This document shows positions 1 through 7,017 of a DNA stretch of 14,254 bases, piece after piece. Under the pieces are notes generated by a model. It worked only from the letters and a program-made list of their open reading frames with translations, was not told where the DNA came from and ran no database searches. Source of the stretch: an uncultured Ruminococcus sp. (GTDB taxonomy: Bacteria > Bacillota > Clostridia > Oscillospirales > Ruminococcaceae); assembly GCA_900541495.1 (NCBI GenBank), contig UQKC01000056.1, positions 1 through 14,254 on the forward strand, read 5' to 3'. Each line of letters opens with the position of its first letter. Positions within the stretch are counted from its first letter, which is position 1. The position numbers were made by a program, and so were the translations under genes.

Positions 1-170
1 ACTCGTACATTTCTCAAAATGGCAAAACGAACGCTTCGCTTTAATCAGCTTTTCCTAACAGCGAAAAGCTTGTTGCAGCAGCGTAATCACTAACAAATCT
101 AAAGGCGCAATTCACACCCAAAAAAACTGCCGACAACGTTTGAACAGTTTGCAATATGAACATAAAACAC
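1..170. other. Gene-free window edge
   Basis: No credible coding region on either strand. The only structure seen is a 7-bp inverted repeat, AGCTTTT at 47-53 and AAAAGCT at 64-70, without a following T-run. The neighbouring gene to the left lies outside the window. Confidence 0.5.
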
Positions 171-200
171 AAAAAGCCGCAGAGAAGATCTGCGGCTTTT
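171..200 (-). terminator. Intrinsic terminator of the small membrane protein gene
   Basis: A 12-bp perfect stem, AAAAGCCGCAGA at 172-183 against TCTGCGGCTTTT at 189-200, with a 5-nt loop. Read on the minus strand it ends in a T-run just after the stop codon at 214. The stem is symmetric in A/T flanks, so it could also stop plus-strand transcription. Confidence 0.9.
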
Positions 201-213
201 ACAATAGCTTAAA

Positions 214-498
214 TTACTTGAGGATCTTGATTTTTCCGAGAAGCGGAACTTCCTTTTCTTCGCCGTTGATAGCGCCAATTAAGCCGATTATCCAGCATAC
301 GAATACGAAAAGTGACCAAAGACCTGCAAAAATACCAATGATCGGGATTCCTGAAAGTGATCCGATAAGAGCGAAAAGATTAAGTACAAGTGCCTGATTG
401 AGGTGGAACTTGGAGTTTTCCTTGTCGCCCGAAACGAGTGCGATGATAAAGCCTATCCAAGTAAGATACGCTACGATGTCTGTTGTCTTCTTATCCAT
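214..498 (-). CDS. Small Tic20/DUF4870-like membrane protein
   Basis: A 94-residue protein with hydrophobic stretches at about 8-23, 35-48 and 51-78. It ends in a polar, basic tail containing NGEEKEVPLLGKIKILK. This size, the FHLNQALVLNLF segment and the LLGKIK tail are what I recall from the DUF4870 / Tic20-like small membrane proteins of Firmicutes. The biochemical role of that family in bacteria is not established, and nothing here adds to it. The start at 498 is supported by a G-rich ribosome binding site (GGGGGT) about 7 bases upstream. The gene is monocistronic, with its own promoter at 552-580 and a strong terminator after the stop. A 15-bp palindrome in the short leader may be an operator. 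The family call is from recognition, not a search. Confidence 0.75.
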   Translation of the reverse strand: MDKKTTDIVAYLTWIGFIIALVSGDKENSKFHLNQALVLNLFALIGSLSGIPIIGIFAGLWSLFVFVCWIIGLIGAINGEEKEVPLLGKIKILK

Positions 499-523
499 TG
501 TGATTACCCCCGTGATAAAATAT

Positions 524-538
524 TAAGCTGTCAGCTTA
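524..538. promoter_or_regulatory. Palindrome in leader, possible operator
   Basis: TAAGCTG T CAGCTTA is a perfect inverted repeat of 7 bp around one central base. It lies about 7-21 bases downstream of the predicted transcription start of the small membrane protein gene. That is a common place for a repressor site, but the regulator is unknown. It could also be an mRNA hairpin, although a one-base loop makes that less likely. Confidence 0.4.
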
Positions 539-551
539 CAGCGATACATAA

Positions 552-580
552 ATTATATAATTATATGAATTTTTTGTCAA
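552..580 (-). promoter_or_regulatory. Sigma-A promoter of the small membrane protein gene
   Basis: On the minus strand TTGACA (580-575) is followed by a 17-base spacer and TATAAT (557-552), a full consensus match. The predicted start is near 545, giving a leader of about 47 bases before the ATG at 498. Confidence 0.85.
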
Positions 581-667
581 TATATTTTACACGGAATTTA
601 GTTTTGTAATCGATATTCAGCGTTTCGCACAAAGTTAGTGACAATGAACAAGCTTTTCTGCCAAACC

Positions 668-1618
668 TTACCCAAGGAATTTATCCTCGAACCAGACATT
701 TTTCACCGTAAATTCTTTTCCGTCAAGATAGCTTAAGATACCTGCGTCTGTGCGGAACGTGAATTTCAGCTTGTAGGAATAAAGCGCCTGCGTTTTTATC
801 CTGTACGCGCGGTTCACTTCGCCGATTCCGTACTTTCCGTCACCGAGAAGCGGACAGCCGATGTGCGCGAAATGCGCCCTTATCTGGTGAGTTCGTCCCG
901 TGTCGAGCTTGACCTCAACGAGTGCAAGCTTTCCGTCCGTTTTCAGCACCTTGTATGAGGTGATTATCGTCTTGTTCTGCGGAGTTTTTCTGTCCGTGAC
1001 CTTGACCGTCTTGGTTTTTTCGTCCTTTTCGAGATAAGCCGTCATGATGTCGGACTTTTTCGGCGGAACTCCCACCGTTATGCAGAGATAACGCTTTTCC
1101 AGCTCGCGTTCCTTTATCTTTTCGTTCAAAATGCGAAGCGACTCGGCGTTTTTCGCCGCAATGACGATGCCGCCCGTGTTTCGGTCAAGACGATTGCACA
1201 GCGCAGGCGTGAAGCTGTTCTCACGGTCGGGGTCGTACTCGCCCTTGTTGTAAAGATAGTGCAGAATTCGGTTTATCAGCGTGTCGGCGGTGTTTTCGTC
1301 GTCCTCGTGAACAACAAGTCCGTTTTTCTTGTCGCAAAGGAGAATGTTTTCGTCCTCATAGACAACGGAGATATCCGCAGGAACGCTTAGGAAAACACGG
1401 TCGGGCGAGGTTTCAAAAAATTCGTCCCCGATGTAAAGCTGCATAAGGTCATTTTCGCAAAGACGTGTCGAAATCTCGCACCGCTTTCCGTTGAGCTTTA
1501 TCCGCTTTGTGCGTATGTATTTGTACATCAGGCTTTTCGGAAGAAGCGGAACGGCCTTTTCGATAAATTTATCAACGCGCTGTCCGCTGTCGTTTTTGTT
1601 TATTGTAAATTCTTTCAT
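668..1618 (-). CDS. RluA-family 23S rRNA/tRNA pseudouridine synthase
   Basis: 316 residues, the normal length for RluC/RluD-type enzymes, which isomerise specific uridines in structured RNA to pseudouridine. An N-terminal S4 RNA-binding domain covers about residues 12-68. The catalytic domain starts near 85. The signature NRLDRNTGG sits at about 142-150, with the catalytic aspartate at about 145. RTHQIRAHFAHIG lies near 243-255, followed by LLGDGKYG. The usual HRLD is NRLD here, with the catalytic Asp kept. The exact target uridine cannot be read from sequence, so no gene symbol is given. It is the last gene of the hydrolase-comM operon, 19 bases after the comM stop. The ribosome site (TTGGAGT) is weak and 13 bases from the ATG, so translation may depend on upstream ribosomes. 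I see no clear terminator after the stop. Confidence 0.92.
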   Translation of the reverse strand: MKEFTINKNDSGQRVDKFIEKAVPLLPKSLMYKYIRTKRIKLNGKRCEISTRLCENDLMQLYIGDEFFETSPDRVFLSVPADISVVYEDENILLCDKKNGLVVHEDDENTADTLINRILHYLYNKGEYDPDRENSFTPALCNRLDRNTGGIVIAAKNAESLRILNEKIKERELEKRYLCITVGVPPKKSDIMTAYLEKDEKTKTVKVTDRKTPQNKTIITSYKVLKTDGKLALVEVKLDTGRTHQIRAHFAHIGCPLLGDGKYGIGEVNRAYRIKTQALYSYKLKFTFRTDAGILSYLDGKEFTVKNVWFEDKFLG

Positions 1619-1637
1619 TTATATAAGCTTACTCCAA

Positions 1638-3164
1638 TTATTTTCCCCAGAACTGCCTGTCGAGCGTTCGGAACTGTACAGCCTGCGCAATGTGCTGTTT
1701 GTCGATGACTTCCTCGCCCGTCATATCGGCGATAGTGCGCGAAAGCTTTAAAATTCGGTTGTAGCCGCGCGCCGAAAGTCCCATTTTGTCAAATACGTTT
1801 CTGAGCGTTTCACGCGCCGCGTCCGTCATAGGGCAGACCTCGGAAATAAGGCTGTCCGAAATTGCGGCATTGCAGGTTATCCCCGTGCCTTTGTAGCGCG
1901 AATTCTGTATTTCCCGCGCTTTCTGCACACGCTCGCGAATCGCCGCCGAGCTTTCCTCTTTCGACTTTGAGGACATACTTTCAAAGTCAACGGGGTTTAT
2001 TCGGCAGTGTATATCGAAGCGGTCGAGCATAGGTCCGCTTATCTTCGCGAGGTAAGCCGCTACCTGCTGTTTTGTGCATCGGCATTCGTGGTTCGGACTG
2101 CCGAAATATCCGCACGGACAAGGGTTCATCGCGCCTATCAGCATAAAGCTGCACGGATATGTTACCGTTCCGCTCGCTCTCGAAATAGTGACCTTTTTAT
2201 CCTCCAACGGCTGACGAAGTATCTCCAAAGTCGGACGTGCGAACTCCGCAAGCTCGTCAAGGAAAAGCACTCCGTTGTGCGCAAGCGAGATCTCGCCCGG
2301 GTGAGGAACAGAGCCGCCTCCCGAAAGTCCTGCGCTTGAAATGGTATGGTGCGGCGAGCGGAAAGGTCTGCGCGTAACGAGCGGAGTATCCGGATCGAGT
2401 ATTCCGCAGATAGAGTGAACGTTGGTAGTTTCGATAGATTCCTCGAACGTCATCGCAGGGAGTATTGTTGTGATCCGCTTCGCCATCATCGACTTGCCCG
2501 AACCGGGTGCGCCTATCATCAGCAGATTGTGACCGCCTGCCGCGGCAATTTCAAGAGCCTTTTTCGCCTGCTGCTGACCCTTTACATCGGCAAAATCCAC
2601 CGTGTCAAAGCGCTGTTCCTCTCGGACGATGTATTTATCCTGCGGCGTGAGCGGTTCACTTCCGTCAAAATGCTTTATAAGCTCGGCTGTGTTTTTCACA
2701 CCGTAGACCTTGATGCCCTCAACAACGCTCGCTTCGTAAGCGTTTATCTCGGGGACAAAGACTTCGCCGAAGCCCTCTTTTTTCGCAAGCAGTACCATTG
2801 GCAGAACACCGTTCACTCCCCTTACATCGCCGTTGAGCGAAACTTCGCCGATGAATGCGGACTTTGAAATATCCGCAGGGACATTTCCCGTCACGCAGAG
2901 CAGAGCCGTGAAGATAGCGAGGTCGTGTATGCTGCCCGTCTTTTTCGTATCGGCAGGCGCAAGATTTACGATTATTTTGTTGAGCGGAAAGCTTATCAGC
3001 GAAGCACGAAGCGCCGAACGGATACGCTCACGGCTCTCCTTTATCGCAGTATCGGCAAGTCCGATTATATCAAAGGACGGCGTTCCCTTGCTCGTTTCGA
3101 TCTCGACATCGACAGGGAACGCATTCAGTCCGAAAAGTCCAAGGCTGTTTACCTTTGCGTACAT
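1638..3164 (-). CDS. comM: ComM/YifB-type AAA+ ATPase (Mg-chelatase-like)
   Basis: 508 residues from ATG 3164, matching the family length of about 500-510. Domains in order: an N-terminal Lon-protease-like fold domain (about 1-170), then an AAA+ module with Walker A GAPGSGKS (218-225), Walker B VLFLDE (299-304), a four-cysteine site C-P-C ... C-R-C (349-363) and MLDRFDIH (379-386) holding a likely arginine finger. A Mg-chelatase C-terminal helical domain follows, ending QFRTLDRQFWGK. In Vibrio and Haemophilus ComM is a hexameric helicase that extends branch migration during natural transformation; elsewhere the role is less clear. I chose ATG 3164 over the upstream in-frame start at 3197. MYAKVNSLGL is the conserved N-terminus, and GAGGAA lies 5-6 bases before it. 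The hydrolase stop and this ATG are one base apart (TAA-T-ATG), so translation is probably coupled. Confidence 0.93.
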   Translation of the reverse strand: MYAKVNSLGLFGLNAFPVDVEIETSKGTPSFDIIGLADTAIKESRERIRSALRASLISFPLNKIIVNLAPADTKKTGSIHDLAIFTALLCVTGNVPADISKSAFIGEVSLNGDVRGVNGVLPMVLLAKKEGFGEVFVPEINAYEASVVEGIKVYGVKNTAELIKHFDGSEPLTPQDKYIVREEQRFDTVDFADVKGQQQAKKALEIAAAGGHNLLMIGAPGSGKSMMAKRITTILPAMTFEESIETTNVHSICGILDPDTPLVTRRPFRSPHHTISSAGLSGGGSVPHPGEISLAHNGVLFLDELAEFARPTLEILRQPLEDKKVTISRASGTVTYPCSFMLIGAMNPCPCGYFGSPNHECRCTKQQVAAYLAKISGPMLDRFDIHCRINPVDFESMSSKSKEESSAAIRERVQKAREIQNSRYKGTGITCNAAISDSLISEVCPMTDAARETLRNVFDKMGLSARGYNRILKLSRTIADMTGEEVIDKQHIAQAVQFRTLDRQFWGK

Positions 3165-3165
3165 A

Positions 3166-4146
3166 TTATTCCTCTTCAAAAGTTTCTTCGTCTTCAACGG
3201 GTTCGTCCGAATCGGTGTTATGCTCGTTGAGCCAGCTTAAAATATCGTCATAAACCTCCTGCTTGCCGACTTCGTTGAGTATCTCGTGGCGCATATTCGG
3301 ATAGATGTGAAGCTCGGCATCGTCCTGTCCTGCCTCGGTCAGGCGGCGGAACACTTCCTCGGGAGCTTTGCCGTATCTGCCGACGGGGTCGTCCGCGCCG
3401 CTTGCAATATAAACGGGAAGATAGTCTGCGACCTTTTCCGCCCAGCTTTTCGCAGTTACATACTTTGTCATCATTATAAGGTCATAAAGTCCGCGAACGG
3501 TGAAAATGAACGTGCATTTCGGGTCTTCCGCATACTTTTCAACAACTGCATGGTCGGAGCTTATCCAGTCGAAATCGGTCTTCGGGTCTTCTATCCTTGC
3601 ATTGGACATTCCGAACATCATTCGGTCATAGACCTTGGAGCGATAGTGCGAACCCTTGACCTTTGCCGTGCTTTCCACAAGCGCAAGGCAGGCATCGGCA
3701 ACGCCGTGAAGTGCCGCAGTTCCGAGGATAAGAACGCCGTCATAATATTCGCTGTATTTTGCAACGACCGTTCTTGCGATGAGCGAACCCATACTGTGTC
3801 CGAGCAGGAAATACGGAAAAGCGGAGTATTTTTCCTGCATCATTCTTGTGAGCGTGATAACGTCCTTTGCAAGGAACTTCCAGCCGTCCTTTTCGGCGAA
3901 GAAACCGTAGTCCTCATCGTCCGAAACGGACGCGCCGTGACCGAGGTTGTCGTTTCCGCAGACGATATAGCCGTCCTTGCAGAGAAAGTCTGCGAAATCC
4001 TCGTAGCGTTCGATATATTCGCACATTCCGTGTACGATCTGCACAACGCCCTTTATTTTTGCAGTCGTTGGAACATAAATATAGTAAGCCGTGTTGTTCA
4101 CGCCGTTTGAGCTTTTGAAAAATCCCGATATTTTTTCGTAATTCAT
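3166..4146 (-). CDS. Serine alpha/beta hydrolase (lysophospholipase/monoglyceride lipase-like)
   Basis: 326 residues with the Hydrolase_4 (serine aminopeptidase S33) layout. The oxyanion-hole region VHGMCEY is at about 38-44, the nucleophile elbow GHSMGS is at about 116-121 with Ser near 118, the acid is in SGADDPVG near 251, and the catalytic His is in PNMRHEILNE near 286. The fold and triad are complete. The likely substrate is an ester of a lysophospholipid or monoacylglycerol, but this cannot be set from sequence. There is no signal peptide, so it should be cytoplasmic. The last 20 or so residues are a strongly acidic tail (DSDEPVEDEETFEEE), unusual for the family and possibly a linear interaction segment. 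It is the first gene of the operon with comM and the pseudouridine synthase. AGGA lies about 9 bases before the ATG. Confidence 0.88.
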   Translation of the reverse strand: MNYEKISGFFKSSNGVNNTAYYIYVPTTAKIKGVVQIVHGMCEYIERYEDFADFLCKDGYIVCGNDNLGHGASVSDDEDYGFFAEKDGWKFLAKDVITLTRMMQEKYSAFPYFLLGHSMGSLIARTVVAKYSEYYDGVLILGTAALHGVADACLALVESTAKVKGSHYRSKVYDRMMFGMSNARIEDPKTDFDWISSDHAVVEKYAEDPKCTFIFTVRGLYDLIMMTKYVTAKSWAEKVADYLPVYIASGADDPVGRYGKAPEEVFRRLTEAGQDDAELHIYPNMRHEILNEVGKQEVYDDILSWLNEHNTDSDEPVEDEETFEEE

Positions 4147-4174
4147 ATTATTCTGTCCTTTCTGAATATAACAC

Positions 4175-4206
4175 TGCCGCCGCAGGGAAGTTCTCCTGCC
4201 GCGGCA
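4175..4206 (-). promoter_or_regulatory. Stable hairpin at the very 5' end of the hydrolase-comM mRNA
   Basis: TGCCGC-C-GCAGG (4175-4186) pairs with CCTGC-C-GCGGCA (4195-4206): 11 base pairs around one C:C mismatch, with an 8-nt loop. The predicted transcription start from the promoter just upstream is about 4206, so the hairpin would begin at or next to the first nucleotide. No T-run follows on either strand, so it is not an intrinsic terminator. Roles in mRNA stability or protein binding are possible. Confidence 0.6.
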
Positions 4207-4212
4207 CTTATA

Positions 4213-4241
4213 ATTATACCATTATTATGATTATTTTGCAA
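4213..4241 (-). promoter_or_regulatory. Promoter of the hydrolase-comM-pseudouridine synthase operon
   Basis: On the minus strand TTGCAA (4241-4236), a 17-base spacer and TATAAT (4218-4213). The -10 is perfect and the -35 matches 4 of 6. The predicted start is near 4206, about 60 bases before the ATG at 4146. Confidence 0.75.
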
Positions 4242-4331
4242 CATTTTATGTGAATACATTTGAAAATGCTGTATTTTACTGTAAGTGACGGGTCGCCCAC
4301 TCTGTTCTTTTTGAATGGGATCGGTGACTGT

Positions 4332-4350
4332 GGGACGGGAAAACCGTCCC
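4332..4350. repeat. GGGACGG-type palindromic hairpin, copy 1
   Basis: GGGACGG GAAAA CCGTCCC, a 7-bp perfect stem, followed by CCTGCATTAT. It resembles the palindrome at 14184-14202, which has the same GTGGGACGGG start and is followed by a similar CTACATTTT. This suggests a family of dispersed intergenic repeats in this genome. Confidence 0.55.
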
Positions 4351-4359
4351 CTGCATTAT

Positions 4360-4548
4360 TTATTAATATTTTAGAACCTGTCTTCATAAGAAGTGTATGC
4401 GGATTTTCGTGCATAATTTTGTTGCAGACAAGGCAAAAATCCGCAGGCGTGCTGCCGCACGGCAAGAATTTTTAACGCAGTATGCATCAAAATTTGCCGA
4501 AAAGACGTGTGCATATGCTTATGAAGACAGGTTCTTATTAATATTTTA
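4360..4548. mobile_element. MITE-like non-autonomous element with target site duplication
   Basis: Perfect 17-bp terminal inverted repeats GAACCTGTCTTCATAAG (4374-4390) and CTTATGAAGACAGGTTC (4518-4534) bound a 161-bp element. The same 14 bases, TTATTAATATTTTA, lie directly outside both ends (4360-4373 and 4535-4548). If the inverted repeat is taken as AGAACC, the duplication is 12 bp instead. Inside are a 10-bp inverted repeat (TGCGGATTTT at 4398-4407, AAAATCCGCA at 4436-4445) and a small TGCCGCACGGCA palindrome. There is no transposase, so it must have been moved by one elsewhere. The intact duplication indicates a simple and fairly recent insertion. The family is not recognised with confidence; the duplication length would fit an IS4-type enzyme. 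Confidence 0.8.
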
Positions 4549-4648
4549 TACCAAACAGCATTTAAAATTTAGGAAAAATCAAGCCGATAGTCTTGAATAT
4601 ATGCTATTTCGGCGCAGATTTTTTCCTTTATTTTTTGGTGTTTGGTAT
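4548..4648. repeat. 101-bp foldback sequence, possibly also the terminator of the membrane-protein operon
   Basis: Nested inverted repeats: ATACCAAACA (4548-4557) with TGTTTGGTAT (4639-4648), GGAAAAATC (4572-4580) with GATTTTTTCC (4617-4626), and GCCGATAG (4583-4590) with CTATTTCGGC (4604-4613). It starts where the duplicated target of the MITE-like element ends. On the minus strand the inner stem is followed by a T-rich run, so it could end transcription of the gene stopping at 4675. Whether it is a transposon remnant or a plain terminator cannot be decided here. Confidence 0.55.
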
Positions 4649-4674
4649 TGAAGCTGAGAGATCATCTGCCAAAC

Positions 4675-5754
4675 TCACTTTCTCACCGGAAATTCGGCAT
4701 AAGCGATCCCGTCGGGCGTGTTTATTTCAAGCTGATAAAGTCCTTTTTCAAAGTCCTGCTCATATTCGGCGGTATGCACAAAGCGACAGTAATCTTTATC
4801 GGGGTCGAATTTTGCGCTGAATTCTCCGCATCTGCTCCATATCTGCTCATCAAGCTTCCGCACCGTTACCGAAACTTCATCTTCATATATTTCTCTGCGG
4901 CTTTCGCAGTCCGTAACTCTCAGCGTGAGAACGCCGTCCTCATAAAATGCCGAATAAAGTCTGTCGCCGACAGCAAAATCGGAATATTCGCACTGCTTGA
5001 ATTTGCTGTCATACATATACGGAACAACATTATTTCCGTCCTTGGTGAGGAAGAAGAAATGATTCATATCCGTGTGGTCGAGCCTTATTGAATCATCGCG
5101 TTTTCCATAGACGAAAACGGCGGAATCGGAATTCTTCTTCGGTGTGCTGAAATTTGTGTGGTGAACGGGATAAGGCTCATTGACCGAATATTCAATGTAA
5201 TAGAACGCACCGCCGTCCTTTGCGTCACCCGTGCGGATAAGATAGTCGGGGTTGCCGTCATTGTTGTAATCATCGAGCAGGAGTGAAAAGTTGCCGTTGT
5301 AGCTGTAGCTAAGACCCGAACGCTGCTCCGAATCATACGCACAGGGATAGGACACACTGCCGTGTTCACTGTTTTGAATATGGCAGCGCATTTCTCCCGA
5401 GTAAATGCCGTCCTTCTTGTAATAGCGGCTCGTGATATCGACCGTGACCTTGCTTCTGTCACCGTTGACAAAAACATTGTGGGAAACAAGATACTCGTTG
5501 GTCTGCGGATAATACATACCTTTCTTGTTTGCAAAGTATTCTTCACAGTCGATCTTATTGGTAAAATCGGACAGCGTATCGGCAAGCTTCGGGTCTCGTT
5601 CGGGACGCTCATAGTCCTGCACTTTGGACGTTTCGTCATCGTCTTTATGCCTTTCCATATATCCGAAAACGGAACTGCTGCTTTTATAGGTGATAAGCAG
5701 ATCGCCTGCACCGATAAAAACAAAAAGCATCAATATAACTACAAGTCTTCTCAT
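4675..5754 (-). CDS. Membrane-anchored extracytoplasmic protein with a calcium-loop-like motif, unknown function
   Basis: 359 residues with an N-terminal hydrophobic segment at about 4-22 (an uncleaved anchor or signal peptide), then a hydrophilic, beta-rich domain placed outside the cell. LLLDDYNNDGNPDYLI at about 158-173 has the spacing D-x-N-x-D-G-x-x-D seen in the Ca2+-binding loops of VCBS/FG-GAP repeats. Only one copy is present, so a full beta-propeller is not implied. The rest is unrecognised. Its start overlaps the stop of the upstream membrane protein gene in an ATGA arrangement. An AGGAGG lies 13 bases upstream, inside that gene. The tight coupling suggests the two products work together. 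It could be a lipoprotein-like surface sensor or a secreted partner, but no function is assigned. Confidence 0.8.
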   Translation of the reverse strand: MRRLVVILMLFVFIGAGDLLITYKSSSSVFGYMERHKDDDETSKVQDYERPERDPKLADTLSDFTNKIDCEEYFANKKGMYYPQTNEYLVSHNVFVNGDRSKVTVDITSRYYKKDGIYSGEMRCHIQNSEHGSVSYPCAYDSEQRSGLSYSYNGNFSLLLDDYNNDGNPDYLIRTGDAKDGGAFYYIEYSVNEPYPVHHTNFSTPKKNSDSAVFVYGKRDDSIRLDHTDMNHFFFLTKDGNNVVPYMYDSKFKQCEYSDFAVGDRLYSAFYEDGVLTLRVTDCESRREIYEDEVSVTVRKLDEQIWSRCGEFSAKFDPDKDYCRFVHTAEYEQDFEKGLYQLEINTPDGIAYAEFPVRK

Positions 5755-6980
5755 ACCGAAAATCCAACCTCCTCTTTGTTGAAAAGCTCATCATTGACAT
5801 AGATCTCCTCGTCCTCAAAGCGGATATCATAGCGTCCTCTGCCCTCGCCGTTGATATATACGCAGAAGTTCGGACTGCCGCAGTCGATGAGCTTATAGTC
5901 GAATATGTACTCGCTATCATCAACAAAAAGCTCCTGCCATTCGTCCTTTACGCTTTCGTCTGGACAGCAGTACCAGTCGTAATAACTATGCTCCGCCGCA
6001 TAATCCGATACCGTCCGCATAGCCTTTTCATGCTTTTCAAGCAGAGGATCGATGACCTCATAGGTGCTGATGCTTTCCTCAACGGCAATATCCTGCACCT
6101 TTGAATTTTCAATATATGAAGAAACTGCACCGAACACGATGAGAACAGCGAACATCGCCGCCGCAGTTCCGCCCCACCATATTGCCGACTGCCAACCTTT
6201 TGCACGTTTGCCGTAAATTTTCTTGTGCTTTCTCGATACACATTCGTCCGCTATGATAACGGGCAGAAGAAAAATATACAGCACCAACAGAACATACGGT
6301 GCTGCCCAGATAAGATACGGCACTATAAAAATCAGATCGCCGACCCTGATACCGCTGAATTCATAAAAATAAAAAATCAGCATATGAACCTCCGAGAAGA
6401 CCATAAAAACAAAGAGCGGCACTTTATACGATAGGTTATCTTTCTTCACAGCAAGCCAAAAAGCCAGTGCTATTGTCGGAATAATAAAAAGTCCGCCGCA
6501 GTATATAACGCTCCCATACATTCCCAGCACAGATAAAGATACGCTTTCCAATATTCCATACAGATACCAAACGCCCCGTAATATACCACTATGAATGAAC
6601 GCCAGCACTGCCAGCGCAAGCGGAACAGCAAAAAGCTTTATTCCAAACGGAGTGCAGAACAGAGCACGGATAATGCCCTTAAAGTCAAAGCTGATGCCGC
6701 TATCCTTTTCACGTGCTTCCGATTTGTCGATCTTGTATTTATCCGCAAGCTCGGGCATAGCTATATCCGCCGTCAGAACGATGTTGTTGTTCGCATAGCT
6801 GAGTTCTGCGGCAATGTTTTCGCCCGTTCTTTCACAGCGGAAAAAGTCCGTGCGTGAGCCATCGGCGTCCTTTATCTCTTTTTCAAACACAAATTCGGGA
6901 TAGAGATATCCGATGTCGCTTTTAAGCCCCGAAAACACCTCCGAATTTGCGTGTTCGCTTATTTTATAAGTAAATTTCAT
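5751..6980 (-). CDS. Multi-pass membrane protein with soluble N- and C-terminal domains, unknown function
   Basis: 409 residues. A soluble N-terminal part (about 1-105) is followed by about five hydrophobic stretches (about 112-133, 147-178, 184-207, 212-243, 268-290) and a 120-residue acidic C-terminal domain rich in Tyr and Asp (SYYDWYCCPDESVKDEW). Some of the longer stretches may hold two segments. The C-terminal part has a short cysteine pair (CC) and another CGSPNFC, which might form disulfides if outside. I do not recognise a family. The start at 6980 has a good AAGGGG ribosome site about 6 bases upstream. It is the middle gene of a three-gene operon, 37 bases after the preceding gene and overlapping the next by 4 bases (ATGA). 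Confidence 0.82.
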   Translation of the reverse strand: MKFTYKISEHANSEVFSGLKSDIGYLYPEFVFEKEIKDADGSRTDFFRCERTGENIAAELSYANNNIVLTADIAMPELADKYKIDKSEAREKDSGISFDFKGIIRALFCTPFGIKLFAVPLALAVLAFIHSGILRGVWYLYGILESVSLSVLGMYGSVIYCGGLFIIPTIALAFWLAVKKDNLSYKVPLFVFMVFSEVHMLIFYFYEFSGIRVGDLIFIVPYLIWAAPYVLLVLYIFLLPVIIADECVSRKHKKIYGKRAKGWQSAIWWGGTAAAMFAVLIVFGAVSSYIENSKVQDIAVEESISTYEVIDPLLEKHEKAMRTVSDYAAEHSYYDWYCCPDESVKDEWQELFVDDSEYIFDYKLIDCGSPNFCVYINGEGRGRYDIRFEDEEIYVNDELFNKEEVGFSV

Positions 6981-7017
6981 TTTTTACCCCTTATATCAAA
7001 AAATTTCAGAACGAAGA

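Noticed and set aside
2007..2867. Long plus-strand frames inside comM
   Set aside because: They are shadows of the comM coding sequence: comM has all its motifs, while these frames lack ribosome sites and recognisable domains.
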